Shown piece after piece: positions 1 to 8,094 of a stretch of 64,000 bases of DNA (the stretch's first letter is position 1; every line of letters starts with the position of its first letter). A program made the position numbers and the translations under genes. This DNA is from Alteraurantiacibacter hainanensis (GTDB lineage Bacteria; Pseudomonadota; Alphaproteobacteria; Sphingomonadales; Sphingomonadaceae): contig NZ_JAZAPB010000002.1 in assembly GCF_036321025.1 (NCBI RefSeq), positions 1,736,001 through 1,800,000 of the forward strand. The letters are read 5' to 3'. The notes beneath the pieces were generated by a model. It saw nothing but the letters and a program-made list of their open reading frames with translations, was not told where the DNA came from and did not search any database.

Positions 1-1
1 T

Positions 2-1825
2 TGGCACTCGCGCCAGCTGGTCAGCGTCGTTGCCGATAATTGCAGCGACGAGCAGGTAAGCCGCTTAAGAGACGCGATCGAAGCCTATGATCGATATGAC
101 CGCATCAGCTTGAAGAAGGAGAGCCTCGAGTTTGCGAGGAACTCGTTGGCATGGAACGAAGATGCCCGTCTCGGCCTCCTGTCAGGCTTGGCAGCGAGAA
201 CACTCTCGAGCACTCGCAGGCGCCAGGTCCAGGAATGGGAGCAGGCACAAACTCCGATAGAAGGCGCTCCAAACACGATCGGCATGGCGAGGACCGTAGG
301 CTCGCCCATGTCTGCAGATGCAATGGCCAAGGCTTCAAATGATGCGATAATGGGGATGCTGAACAAGCTCCATGATCGCGCAGTTGTCGAGGCGGAAAAG
401 CGAAGCTGGAGCAGGACTGGCGGGCTATCCGAGCTCGCCTGGGCATTCGGCGAATTTGGAAAGCGCGATCCGGATCGCGCCATCGAAATCGCAACCAAGA
501 ACTTTCAGCCAGGGCTTCACGAGACAGCAGCCGGAAGGCTTGTCGGAGCGCTCTCCGAGATCGAGAACTTTGATCCGGCTCGGATTCTCGATCTTATTAT
601 GACCTTCTCGGCCGATGGCTTCTCGCAACCGGAATGGCAGAACAGCAGTGCGCATGCACTGCGCAACATCGCTTCTCGGCTGAATGGCCTATCGGACGAG
701 GTGCTGAACCTCCTCGAGAGCTGGATTGATGACGATGCCGAGGCGATCGAGAAACGGATCGCCTCAAGAGAAGAGGCCGATCGGCGCAATGCCAGATTCC
801 AATCAGTTGGCGCGCGTCAGCAAGAGAGGGCTCCAGAGCCTTTTCTGTTCGGACCAAGAGACAGTTGGCGCGCCCTGCCCGGCGACAACTACACGATCTT
901 TTCCGCGATCTTTGCCGGTATGACCAGTAGAGACGAAACGGATTGGAACCAAGGTCTCGCGTTCCTCGAGCGGCACCTTGCTCGAGCAGAAGATCCGATG
1001 ATTTGGGCCTCCCTTCTGGAGCACTATGGCGGAGCCCTGAGTCATTGCGAGATTGAGCGCGTAAACGCCCTGCTACAGGGCATACTAGATAAGTATCCCG
1101 GCGCGTTTGATTACCCTGGTCTTGCGTCTGTCCTCTGGTCGCTGCGCATGCCAATCGATCCCGATCTATTTTCCTCGATAATGGATCGCTGGCTCAGCTC
1201 GCCAATGGCCGAACTTCGCCAGACGGCGGCCGAGCTCGTCACGGGTGCGATCCTTGTCGATCCGGATGAGCACCGGTTTCCAGACTGCTTTGCGAGTGTT
1301 GAGATGGCCGATGCTGCAATCGAGCGAGGCACTCTATTTACGGCAGTATCCGCTTGGAGAGAGACTAACGTCAAGATTCGGGAACGAGCCCACCTCATGT
1401 TGCTGGAGGCGATCCCGGAGGTCGACGGAGATGGCGCCAAAGCGATCGCGCGAATATTCCCTCGTCGACGGCAGCTACCGGCGGACACGATGACGTCAGA
1501 GCTTCTACAGGCGATATCGAAGAGCCCCCAGGTTCTGAGAGCATGTCTCGGGTATAGCTTCTACGAAGCGCTGCGCGATCTTCTGCTTTACCCAAAGTGG
1601 GCGGATACTGTTCTCGAGATATGCGAGCGCGCTTTCTCGGCATTGGCTGAAGAATTGGAAAGCCAGAGCCTCGGCCACAGCGCGACCGAACTGGTCGGCC
1701 TCACCATCGCTCTTCAGCGCTCCGGCGGCAGCACCCGAAGCCGTGCGATGGACCTCTATGAGAAACTGCTGGATGCGCGCGTTTACGGCGCTGAAAAAGC
1801 GGCAAAGGATGCTTCGCGGGCCTAG
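2..1825 (+). CDS. C-terminal part of a large helical-repeat protein, possible STAND/NACHT-type defence protein (5'-partial)
   Basis: The reading frame is open from the first complete codon (base 2) to the stop at 1823-1825, so the gene begins outside the window and 607 residues are visible. A TTG at 110 could in principle start a 571-residue protein, but the frame upstream is equally coding-like. The visible part is a solenoid of amphipathic helices with no enzymatic motif. It resembles, from memory, the C-terminal HEAT-like region of very large NTPase-containing proteins found in defence islands. The resembling points are a CSDE segment near the start, a LLSGL stretch, a VGSP segment around visible residue 125, and a DLYEKLLD segment at the end. 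An N-terminal STAND NTPase would lie off-window and cannot be seen. The gene converges on phage tail genes and sits opposite the integrase, where cargo usually lies. Alternative: any other HEAT/ARM scaffold protein. Confidence 0.55.
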   Translation, partial: WHSRQLVSVVADNCSDEQVSRLRDAIEAYDRYDRISLKKESLEFARNSLAWNEDARLGLLSGLAARTLSSTRRRQVQEWEQAQTPIEGAPNTIGMARTVGSPMSADAMAKASNDAIMGMLNKLHDRAVVEAEKRSWSRTGGLSELAWAFGEFGKRDPDRAIEIATKNFQPGLHETAAGRLVGALSEIENFDPARILDLIMTFSADGFSQPEWQNSSAHALRNIASRLNGLSDEVLNLLESWIDDDAEAIEKRIASREEADRRNARFQSVGARQQERAPEPFLFGPRDSWRALPGDNYTIFSAIFAGMTSRDETDWNQGLAFLERHLARAEDPMIWASLLEHYGGALSHCEIERVNALLQGILDKYPGAFDYPGLASVLWSLRMPIDPDLFSSIMDRWLSSPMAELRQTAAELVTGAILVDPDEHRFPDCFASVEMADAAIERGTLFTAVSAWRETNVKIRERAHLMLLEAIPEVDGDGAKAIARIFPRRRQLPADTMTSELLQAISKSPQVLRACLGYSFYEALRDLLLYPKWADTVLEICERAFSALAEELESQSLGHSATELVGLTIALQRSGGSTRSRAMDLYEKLLDARVYGAEKAAKDASRA

Positions 1826-1857
1826 TCCGTCGCGAGTGTAGCGGAGTTGCTGGATCC

Positions 1858-2163
1858 CTATCGGGAAGCTCCAGCACGTCCGCACGCTGTCACGAGTTCG
1901 ACCGCGTCGGTCTCACTGAGCGCGCCCGTCCGATCGACCAGGCGGCACTCAAGCCATGCTGCCAGATCGGCAGCAAAGCCGAACGCGCGCGAAGCTTTGC
2001 GGCGATTGGTGCGCAGAAACGTGGCCGGGGGAAGCAGCGCCTGGAGCGCCTCGTCATCCTCCCCGTACACGCTGACGCGATAGCGCAGCGCTGTCCGCTC
2101 GATCTCCACCCGGTCCACCCGGCGGCGCAGCTCAGTCTCGAATGCCTCGACGCTTTCCATCAC
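1858..2163 (-). CDS. Small phage-associated protein of unknown function, coupled to tape measure gene
   Basis: A 101-residue protein whose ATG overlaps the stop codon of the tape measure gene (ATGA), so it is probably translated by coupling to it. Its position directly after a tape measure gene is typical of minor tail proteins, but I recognise no family. The N-terminal third is charged and contains MESVEAFETELRRRV. A middle segment is Arg-rich (FLRTNRRKASRAFGF). There is no signal peptide or membrane segment. It is the last minus-strand gene before the convergent helical-repeat gene, with a 32-bp gap between the two stops. A tail-related role is inference from position only. Confidence 0.6.
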   Translation of the reverse strand: MMESVEAFETELRRRVDRVEIERTALRYRVSVYGEDDEALQALLPPATFLRTNRRKASRAFGFAADLAAWLECRLVDRTGALSETDAVELVTACGRAGASR

Positions 2164-4673
2164 CCTGCCAAGCCCGTCCTTAAGGCGATCATTTTCCTCT
2201 GAAGCTCACGAGCGGCCGCTCCCGCCGTTTGTCGACCCTCGCGCTCACTCATAGAAGCGTTCATGTTGACAGTTATCCCGCCGCCGAACCCGCTTGCGGC
2301 CATTCGGTTGCTCTGGGAATTTGTATAGACGCGCTCGCCGCCGCGGAAGTTCACCAGCTCAGGTCCCCCTTCACCCACCAGCGCGAGACCCCGCGGCGCG
2401 CTCATCGTGCCCGACGCGAAGCCGGGAATCTGCAGGCCCAGAGCCGCGCCGAGCGGCTGTACGATGAATTGCCGGAAAGCAGCGCTCGCTAGTTCCTTCA
2501 CCAGGTTGCGCACAGCATCTAGGGCCGACTGCGCACCCAGCAGGAAGCCCTCCAGCTGATAGGTGAAACTGTCGAACGCGCGCGCCGCGATGTCGCGGAA
2601 CTGACTGGCTTTGCCTGCCAGCATGTCGAGAGCGCCGCTCGTCGCGCTGGCAATGTCGTTGACGCTGGCAACATCGAACTGCGGCACCTGGTAATCAGCG
2701 ATCGCCGGACGCCCGGTGCTGCCGTCCAGCGGCACGTCCGCCAGGTCGCGCCTCGCTCTTGCCCTCGCCTCGTCCAGCTGCGCCTGCGAAATCAGTCCCG
2801 CCGCTGCGCCTGCTTCCAACGCAGCCAGCTCGTCGCGGTACTCGCGGAGCTGCGCCGCTTCAGGGAACAGTCGATCCATGATGTCGCGCACGTTCCGGGC
2901 CAGCTCGCGGAAGCTCTGCTCGGTGGCGGAGGTCGCGTTCGCCGCCGTCTGCACCATCACGCTATCGAGACGGCCCATCTGCGCCGCGATCTCGTCGACC
3001 ATGTCAGGCACGTGTGAATTGCCTACGACCCGGTCATACAGCCAGGCAAAGCTCTGCTCGACCGCCGCAATCTTCTCGCGAACCCAATCGAAGACCCTTC
3101 CCAGCCCGTTCTGCAGCCATTCCCGCACGCCCACGAACAGGTTTCTCATCAAGCCCACAACGCCGGGCACAAAAATCTCCACGGCGGAAAGCATGCCGCT
3201 GGTGATGTCGGCCAGCATTCGGCCGGCGGCTTCCCATGCCCCGCGGAAGTCGTTGTTCAGCAGCGCGTTAACGCCCTCAAGCCAGTGACCAATGGCGCGG
3301 AACACGTCGGTCGCCACTTCCAGCAGGCCGCGCAGCACGTGCACCACCGCATCGCCCAGGATGTTCGATGCCGCGCCGCCGAACTGGCCTAGCAGTTTCA
3401 TTGCCCCTCGCAGCATATCTCCAAGTGGCCCCCGCCACAGTTCCGTGAACATACCGCGAATAGTGCTGACGAGATCCTGCAGGGGCGGCCCCAAGGACTG
3501 TTGGACCTGCTGCCAGAACGCCTGGAACAGCGGCGCGATGCGCTCCCAGTTCTGGTAGATCAGGATGCCCGCACTCGCGATCAGGCCCACCGGACCGGCG
3601 AAACGCAGCAGTTTTGTGCCCACCGATGCGATCGCGGCGCCGATTGTGCGCAGCACAGTCAGCTTCGCGGCTTCGCTGGCGAATTGCACGAGGAAAGAGA
3701 TGGCGGTGCCCAGCGGATTGATGAAGGCTGAAATCGCAATACCGATCACGCCGAAGCGTGCGGCGAACAGCGGCAGGATCACTGCCGCCAGCGTGCCCAT
3801 AACCAGCATCATCGGGCCGATCGCCGCAGCCGCTAGCGCAAACCCTGCTGCGATGCGGAACACCCAAGGGTTGATCTTGGCAAACGCGTCAGCCAGGCCC
3901 GCCGCGCGCTCGATCACCGAGGTGAGCAGGTCCAGCACGCCGCTGTCGGCAATCGCCACAACGATCCTCTGCAGGGCTTCGCCGAACTTCTTCAGCGCGT
4001 CGCGGTACCGATCGAAGCTGGCCGCCGATTCCTCGCTCACGACGGGCGCGTTCGCGCCGAGCTGGTCGAATAGTCGCCCGTTATTCTCCAGAAGCGGGAT
4101 GAGCCCGCTCGCTTCGTCCGCGATCGCTTCGAGGTAGAACACCATCTCGCTCGAACTGACATTCGCGGCCCGCAGGCTATTGTAGTAGAGCTGCAGGGCA
4201 TCGCGACCGCCCAGCCCTCGGAACATGTCGCGCGTCACACCCACCTTGGGCGCGATGTTCTCGAAAAAGTCGGCCATCTCGCCGCCGCCGGTCGCGATGA
4301 AATCGCCGACCTTGTCGCGGGTATCCTTGAAGATGTCGCCCAGCTTTTCGAACTCGATGCCTATCGACCGAGCGGCGTATGACTGACGCTGGAAGTTCTC
4401 AAAAGACTCGCCCGCAAGGTTGGCGCTGTTCCTGATGCCTTCGAGATCGTTGGCAACGCTCCGCGCAGCAACACCGAAGGCGCCGAAGGCACCCACCACC
4501 GGCGCAGTGAACTGCCGCGTGATCGCCTTGCCGACGTCATTCCACTTCTTTCCAAGGGATTCGAAGCTGTCCCGCAGGCGACCGATGCTTTTCTGAATGT
4601 TCGTGCTGCCGGTCGCGAAGTCGGCCGAGTCCATCCCGAGCCGGACCATCAATGACCCGATTTGTGTCGCCAT
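2160..4673 (-). CDS. Phage tail tape measure protein
   Basis: 837 residues. Tape measure proteins set the tail length of siphophages and act as the scaffold around which the tail tube assembles. The N-terminus (IGSLMVRLGMDSADF) is the usual opening of this family. A helical region with FESLGKKWNDVGK follows, then a long hydrophobic stretch at about residues 270-380 and predicted coiled-coil segments near 610-650. The C-terminus has the characteristic GLALVGEGGPELVNF segment before an amphipathic tail. A strong Shine-Dalgarno site (GGAGG) precedes the ATG. The frame is intact with no sign of decay. Neighbouring capsid, portal and tail-tube genes expected in a complete siphophage are missing; the gene upstream is a prohead protease. 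The identification is from family patterns recognised by eye. Confidence 0.85.
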   Translation of the reverse strand: MATQIGSLMVRLGMDSADFATGSTNIQKSIGRLRDSFESLGKKWNDVGKAITRQFTAPVVGAFGAFGVAARSVANDLEGIRNSANLAGESFENFQRQSYAARSIGIEFEKLGDIFKDTRDKVGDFIATGGGEMADFFENIAPKVGVTRDMFRGLGGRDALQLYYNSLRAANVSSSEMVFYLEAIADEASGLIPLLENNGRLFDQLGANAPVVSEESAASFDRYRDALKKFGEALQRIVVAIADSGVLDLLTSVIERAAGLADAFAKINPWVFRIAAGFALAAAAIGPMMLVMGTLAAVILPLFAARFGVIGIAISAFINPLGTAISFLVQFASEAAKLTVLRTIGAAIASVGTKLLRFAGPVGLIASAGILIYQNWERIAPLFQAFWQQVQQSLGPPLQDLVSTIRGMFTELWRGPLGDMLRGAMKLLGQFGGAASNILGDAVVHVLRGLLEVATDVFRAIGHWLEGVNALLNNDFRGAWEAAGRMLADITSGMLSAVEIFVPGVVGLMRNLFVGVREWLQNGLGRVFDWVREKIAAVEQSFAWLYDRVVGNSHVPDMVDEIAAQMGRLDSVMVQTAANATSATEQSFRELARNVRDIMDRLFPEAAQLREYRDELAALEAGAAAGLISQAQLDEARARARRDLADVPLDGSTGRPAIADYQVPQFDVASVNDIASATSGALDMLAGKASQFRDIAARAFDSFTYQLEGFLLGAQSALDAVRNLVKELASAAFRQFIVQPLGAALGLQIPGFASGTMSAPRGLALVGEGGPELVNFRGGERVYTNSQSNRMAASGFGGGITVNMNASMSEREGRQTAGAAARELQRKMIALRTGLAG

Positions 4674-4752
4674 CTAGCACCTCCACTTTAGCTTGCGGGC
4701 GCGCGACCGTGAGACCGCGCGCCCGCCCGTTGGGCAACGGAGCTTCGACTTC

Positions 4753-5322
4753 TCAGGCAACGAGCTCTCCTGGAGCTCTTGTTTGCGAGGGGTTTCTTCG
4801 CGTTCGCAAAGGCGCCGCCTGATAGAACGCTTCCACGACCGGACGGATCTTGGCCGGGAGCAACTCGGGATTGGCAACATTGCCGACTAGCCAAGCCCCC
4901 GTATCAGGGCATGCCCCGCGCGGGCAGATGCTGATCTCCGATACAAAGGCTTGTCGTATCAAAGTGCAGCGGCGCCCATCTCGAATTGCCGATGTGCCAT
5001 CCATCACACCAAATCCGATCGAACACTCGCAGTAATCACCTCGTCCGACGCCTTGGAGGAGAGAAAACAGGTCACGCGAGCGCGCATCGAGGACCGGCTT
5101 AGCGATTTCGAAGGCCAGTCCCTCGCTATCCTGCCAGACCGAAAGGCCAAGTTCGCGAGCGGTCCCGTAGCAACGGGAATCCCTGTGCCAGAATTGCAGA
5201 CCGACCGCTTCTGGATCCCAGGTAAAGCAGCCAGGAAGGTTGACGTGCGGCGGCCCGCCAGAGCCCAGCCACACAAGCCGGTTCCACCGCGCGGCATAGC
5301 CTTGAAGCGCCCACTGGCTCAC
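4753..5322 (-). CDS. HK97-family phage prohead protease
   Basis: 189 residues, the usual size for caudoviral prohead serine proteases, which mature the capsid by clipping scaffold or capsid termini. The N-terminus (QGYAARWNRLVWLG) and PGCFTWDP match the family opening (GYAA then PGAF). A His in QFWHRDSR and a Ser in ECSIGFGV sit where the catalytic His and the S-x-GF motif are expected. Later, FVSEISICPRGA fits the family's final beta-strand motif. The ATG overlaps the stop of the upstream coiled-coil gene (ATGA). Normally a major capsid gene follows at once. Here an 80-bp gap leads straight to the tape measure gene. It could be a decayed prophage leftover or part of a satellite that remodels helper capsids. 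Confidence 0.68.
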   Translation of the reverse strand: MSQWALQGYAARWNRLVWLGSGGPPHVNLPGCFTWDPEAVGLQFWHRDSRCYGTARELGLSVWQDSEGLAFEIAKPVLDARSRDLFSLLQGVGRGDYCECSIGFGVMDGTSAIRDGRRCTLIRQAFVSEISICPRGACPDTGAWLVGNVANPELLPAKIRPVVEAFYQAAPLRTRRNPSQTRAPGELVA

Positions 5323-5912
5323 GAGCAGTACTTTCGCGCATCGGCAAGGAAACTGTCGAGGCGATAATGAGGTTGGAGAGGGAAGCGCGCCGGCGGCGTG
5401 CGGAACACCGGAAGATAGATGGTGTAACCCAACTCCCCTACCGCGGCGCGCAATTCATGAGCGTCTCTGCAAGCCTTATCGAGGGCGCCGACGGCTTCCA
5501 CGACTTTGAAAACCGCTCGCTTGTGCTGCTCCCCGACCTGCTCAGCGACCTCGAGCGAGAGCTCCGAAATCACTTCGTCAAGCCTTTCCCTTTGCTTGCT
5601 GCAGGCGCGACCCAGCGCCTTCATTTCCGTTTCAAGTCGATTGATTTCGCTTCGCAATGCCGGAACGCCCTCGCCTTCCGGAATGGGATCGAGATTACCT
5701 TGGAGAATTTGGGACGCGCGCTTTTCTGTCGCCTCGGAATCTTCATCGAGCATGATTGCGAGAAGCTTGTCCTGAAGGACAGAGATCCGCTCCGCCACTT
5801 CGCTCTTCCGGGTCCGGATAGCCGTGTATTTGGAGGCCTCCGTCCTGTACGCGGGGTTATCCGAAATCTTCGGGATTTCCAGCTTGGGCATTGCGGCACG
5901 TTCCTTCGGCAT
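5319..5912 (-). CDS. Coiled-coil phage protein of unknown function
   Basis: 197 residues, highly charged, with heptad-like helices over roughly residues 35-60 and 85-150 (for example RSEINRLETEMKALG and ERLDEVISELSLEVAEQ). The last 40 residues are aromatic and Pro-rich. It is translationally coupled (ATGA) to the prohead protease. A coiled-coil protein just upstream of a capsid protease could be a scaffold or a capsid-size-modifying protein, but this is inference from position only. Two Met codons near the start (residues 1 and 8) are possible initiators. An 11-bp inverted repeat lies 32-63 bp upstream and may control it. Confidence 0.6.
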   Translation of the reverse strand: MPKERAAMPKLEIPKISDNPAYRTEASKYTAIRTRKSEVAERISVLQDKLLAIMLDEDSEATEKRASQILQGNLDPIPEGEGVPALRSEINRLETEMKALGRACSKQRERLDEVISELSLEVAEQVGEQHKRAVFKVVEAVGALDKACRDAHELRAAVGELGYTIYLPVFRTPPARFPLQPHYRLDSFLADARKYCS

Positions 5913-6307
5913 CGATTACTTCAGAACCTGTTTTCGCCGCACAATCGTGAAATTGCATGGCGCGAATTTCACGATCCATCCCGCGTCGTCTCGCGCCTGG
6001 TCAGCGCTGCCTTGGTCTCAGGCACCGAGCAGTTGACGTGCTTTCGGCATGCAGCCTGCTTCGCAAGCTGGCGCCTGGAGGGATAGGAGGATGGGTTCAT
6101 TGTTGGCTCCGTTGTTGCAGGGAGCCTGGACCACTAACCACGTCTTCGCCGGATCGAAGCAAAGACAGGGTGCACCAATGTGAACCAGCGGGCCTCGCTG
6201 CTTCCAGTGCATCCAGCGCGGGTTTCAGCTCCCGCCATTACCGGAATATTGGCGTTCCAACAGAACCGCGCTCGCCGTCGGCATCGGCCTTCCGCCTTGG
6301 AGAGGCG
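5913..6307. other. Stretch without a confident gene
   Basis: About 395 bases between two minus-strand island genes. The only open frames are short; one of 64 codons at 6018-6212 (minus) is Cys- and Pro-rich, lacks a good ribosome site and resembles nothing I know. The segment contains a perfect 11-bp inverted repeat near its left end, listed separately. The rest is unassigned. Confidence 0.5.
5944..5975. promoter_or_regulatory. Perfect 11-bp inverted repeat, possible operator
   Basis: ATCGTGAAATT (5944-5954) and AATTTCACGAT (5965-5975) are exact reverse complements separated by 10 bases. The site lies 32-63 bp upstream of the coiled-coil gene's start on the minus strand. No T-run follows on either strand, so an operator is more likely than a terminator. 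Confidence 0.45.
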
Positions 6308-6754
6308 TTATAGCCCGGCGATGATGTTCCGAATCTGGCGTGAGCAAGGCACCTTTTCGCCCAGCTTCGCGATCTGCCAGAAGTACTGCCACTTGAGTGA
6401 ATAGTGGGTGGGCATCACGGTCGTGAGACGGTCCCTCGCTGCAGCGCGACCCTCGTAATGTCGCCAGTCGCTCGCGAGCCCGGATACGGCCTTCGCGAGG
6501 GGCTCACCCTCGTAGCAGTCACGAAAGAGATCCTCGATTAACCCGTTCCGAATCGCCTTCCGCTCGGAGCGCAATCCCGAAAGGCAGAATTCGTCTCGTG
6601 GATCCGCGCCGGCAAGAATGTTCTCGATTGCATCGGCAGGCCCATCGAACCCTTCTCGCGCCAGGAGCGCGGCAGCACCCTTCCAGATATCCCAGGACAG
6701 GCCTCCTTCGACCGCGCCGTCCAGCTCTCCGGGGAGGAAGCCGTGATCAGTCAC
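6308..6754 (-). CDS. Unknown island protein
   Basis: 148 residues from a GTG at 6754 that overlaps the end of the upstream double-HTH gene by 8 bp, reading VTDHGFLPGELDG. A longer frame from an ATG at 6805 would overlap the upstream gene by 59 bp and is less likely. The sequence is mixed alpha with Trp- and Tyr-rich patches (HYSLKWQYFWQIAKLG near the C-terminus) and no signal peptide or membrane helix. I do not recognise the family. Its placement after a DNA-binding gene and before the capsid-protease block is compatible with a packaging or regulatory accessory protein, but nothing shows this directly. Confidence 0.55.
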   Translation of the reverse strand: MTDHGFLPGELDGAVEGGLSWDIWKGAAALLAREGFDGPADAIENILAGADPRDEFCLSGLRSERKAIRNGLIEDLFRDCYEGEPLAKAVSGLASDWRHYEGRAAARDRLTTVMPTHYSLKWQYFWQIAKLGEKVPCSRQIRNIIAGL

Positions 6755-7229
6755 GGCACACCTTCCTGCGAGGCAGTGGATCTTGCGGACGGCTGACCAG
6801 GTCATCCCCGTAACGTCGCTTCAGTGTCGGTACGCTGATCCCCAAGTGGCGCGCGATCTCATCCAGTGAACAGCCAGCACGCAATTCCCGTCTCACCTGG
6901 GCGCGCTGCTCCGGTGTCGGCCGGTGCCGCGGCCGGCCCCTCGGAGGGCGCTCCACCGCCGCCGCGCCGTGTGCCCGGATTCCGGCTTTCGAGATCGATC
7001 CGATCTGGTCGGCGTGGTGGCGAAAGAGCGTGCTCTTGCTCACGCCGACCAGCTGGGCGATCTGCACGATCGAAAGGCGAGGATTGCTCTGCTGTCGCAG
7101 CTCACGAATTCGCGCCTGGAGTTCCGGCGACGGCAGATGGGGCTTGCGACCAACTCGGCGCTTCGCCGGCGGCCTTTCGCCGAACAGGTCGCGGTCGGGT
7201 GAGGGAAAAATATCATCACCGTCCGCCAC
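6747..7229 (-). CDS. Double helix-turn-helix DNA-binding protein, possible small terminase or regulator
   Basis: 160 residues from a GTG at 7229 preceded by GGGAGGAG about 13 bases upstream. The frame is open further upstream, but that extension runs into the non-coding control region and looks non-coding. Two HTH units are visible: LSIVQIAQLVGVSKSTLFR around residue 60 and CSLDEIARHLGISVPTLKR around residue 125. Each is preceded by a basic, Gly/Arg/Pro-rich hook (RVGRKPHLP and PRGRPRHRP) that could contact the minor groove. Small terminase subunits and resolvase-type regulators both carry such HTH units; no catalytic resolvase domain is present. The gene lies directly downstream of the hairpin and operator region, so binding there is plausible. 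The role as packaging protein or repressor is undecided. Confidence 0.6.
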   Translation of the reverse strand: MADGDDIFPSPDRDLFGERPPAKRRVGRKPHLPSPELQARIRELRQQSNPRLSIVQIAQLVGVSKSTLFRHHADQIGSISKAGIRAHGAAAVERPPRGRPRHRPTPEQRAQVRRELRAGCSLDEIARHLGISVPTLKRRYGDDLVSRPQDPLPRRKVCRD

Positions 7230-7528
7230 GTTAAGACCCGGGCTCCTCCCGGTATCGCATCGGCTCAGAGCTCCCCTCAGGCGGGCCACGATGCGAAATC
7301 CACGCTGAAGGCTTTCGCGCAATATCCATCCGACGAGCGGCATTCTCCGCCTACGCACGGCCAAGATCCTCTCCGGAAATTCCGCCGAGTGGGAAAAAAA
7401 TCTGCGCGTGAGAGGGACGGCGGTCTTACAGCTTGCCACCTCCCGACGTTTTCACCCCCCCCGGGGGGTAGACAGCTTAGTAGCACCGAGACCGCGACCT
7501 TCCGGCGGAACCGCCCTCTTATTGCGAA

Positions 7529-7760
7529 CGGAAGGGAATAATCCTCTGATTCCTCTAAGAAAGAGAGTGAGAATGGAAGGGCGGAAGGGATTTTTGTATA
7601 AGTCCCGTGCGAGAAAACTAGGTTTCGTGTCGAAACCCTATATTTGTCATAGAGAGAGGTCGGAATTCCCTTCCGATCTTCCATTTTTCCCGAAAAGCCA
7701 GCTTTTCTGCGGGCTGCAGGGTTCCGAGACCGGCAAAACCACCGTTCCGACCGGAAGGGC
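7529..7760. repeat. Iteron-like CGGAAGGG repeats
   Basis: CGGAAGGG occurs at 7529-7536, 7583-7590 and 7752-7759 on the plus strand and inverted (CCCTTCCG) at 7668-7675. The first and inverted copies extend to an 11-base match (CGGAAGGGAAT at 7529-7539; ATTCCCTTCCG at 7665-7675). A related GGAAGGG precedes the second copy. They cluster in a non-coding, partly A/T-rich segment beside the primase-like gene. Confidence 0.45.
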
Positions 7761-7792
7761 GCAGCCCTCCGAACCAAGGCGGAGAAGGCGAA

Positions 7793-8094
7793 AAGGGCGT
7801 TTTCGAGGCTGACACCCTTCGAGGGAAGCAGCGCCAGGAGCGGGGCGTTATCACCGCGAGTGATAACACCGAAGGGCTGCAGGCCGCTGCTCGCTGAAAG
7901 GGCCTCCGTACTGTGGAGACCCTTGGAGGGACGCAGCTCCAGGAGCGCACCGGAAGGCTTCAGAGGACCGGCCCTCACGACCGCTTCTCCGCGCTTCCAG
8001 CGCCACCCATATCCGGGCCGGAAGCGTCGTCTGCCCCCTGTATGGGGCGCGGGGATGTATCCTCCCGAAGGGTGTCGTTGCTGCCGACACCCTT
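7793..8094. repeat. Three 27-nt hairpins with conserved flanking sequence
   Basis: Copy 1 spans 7793-7819 (arms AAGGGCGTT and GACACCCTT). Copy 2 spans 7898-7924 (arms AAGGGCCTCC and GGAGACCCTT, 7-base loop, one mismatch). Copy 3 spans 8068-8094 (arms AAGGGTGTCG and CGACACCCTT, 7-base loop, perfect). Each is followed on the plus side by a related G-rich sequence (for example GAGGGAAGCAGCGCCAGG and GAGGGACGCAGCTCCAGG). Copies 1 and 2 are 105 bp apart, 2 and 3 are 170 bp apart. Copy 3 lies inside the 3' end of the primase-like gene. They are not CRISPR repeats. Confidence 0.6.
7847..7867. promoter_or_regulatory. Lambda-type operator-like palindrome
   Basis: GTTATCAC (7847-7854) and GTGATAAC (7860-7867) are perfect 8-bp arms around CGCGA. 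The inner 17 bases, TATCACCGCGAGTGATA, contain the lambda CI/Cro half-site TATCACCGC and differ from the lambda OL1 operator as I recall it at two positions. It sits in the non-coding control region, between hairpin copies 1 and 2. No CI- or Cro-like gene is visible in the window. Confidence 0.5.

Larger units (their letters stand above)
7230..7974. other. 745-bp non-coding control region of the island, candidate replication or packaging origin
   Basis: No convincing gene is present. A minus-strand frame crosses it but overlaps the primase-like gene out of frame and has non-coding composition. The region holds a 14-base C/G block at 7455-7468, repeated CGGAAGGG motifs (7529-7760), an A/T-rich patch with a 7-bp-stem hairpin at 7621-7637 (GGTTTCG, TGT loop, CGAAACC), a lambda-like operator (7847-7867) and two of three 27-nt hairpins. 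Origins of phage satellites and plasmids often combine repeats, operators and an A/T-rich patch beside a replication gene, so an origin or packaging site is a reasonable hypothesis. Confidence 0.5.

Noticed and set aside
6018..6212. 64-codon minus-strand frame in the island gap
   Set aside because: Unusual Cys/Pro-rich composition, no good ribosome site, no known family.
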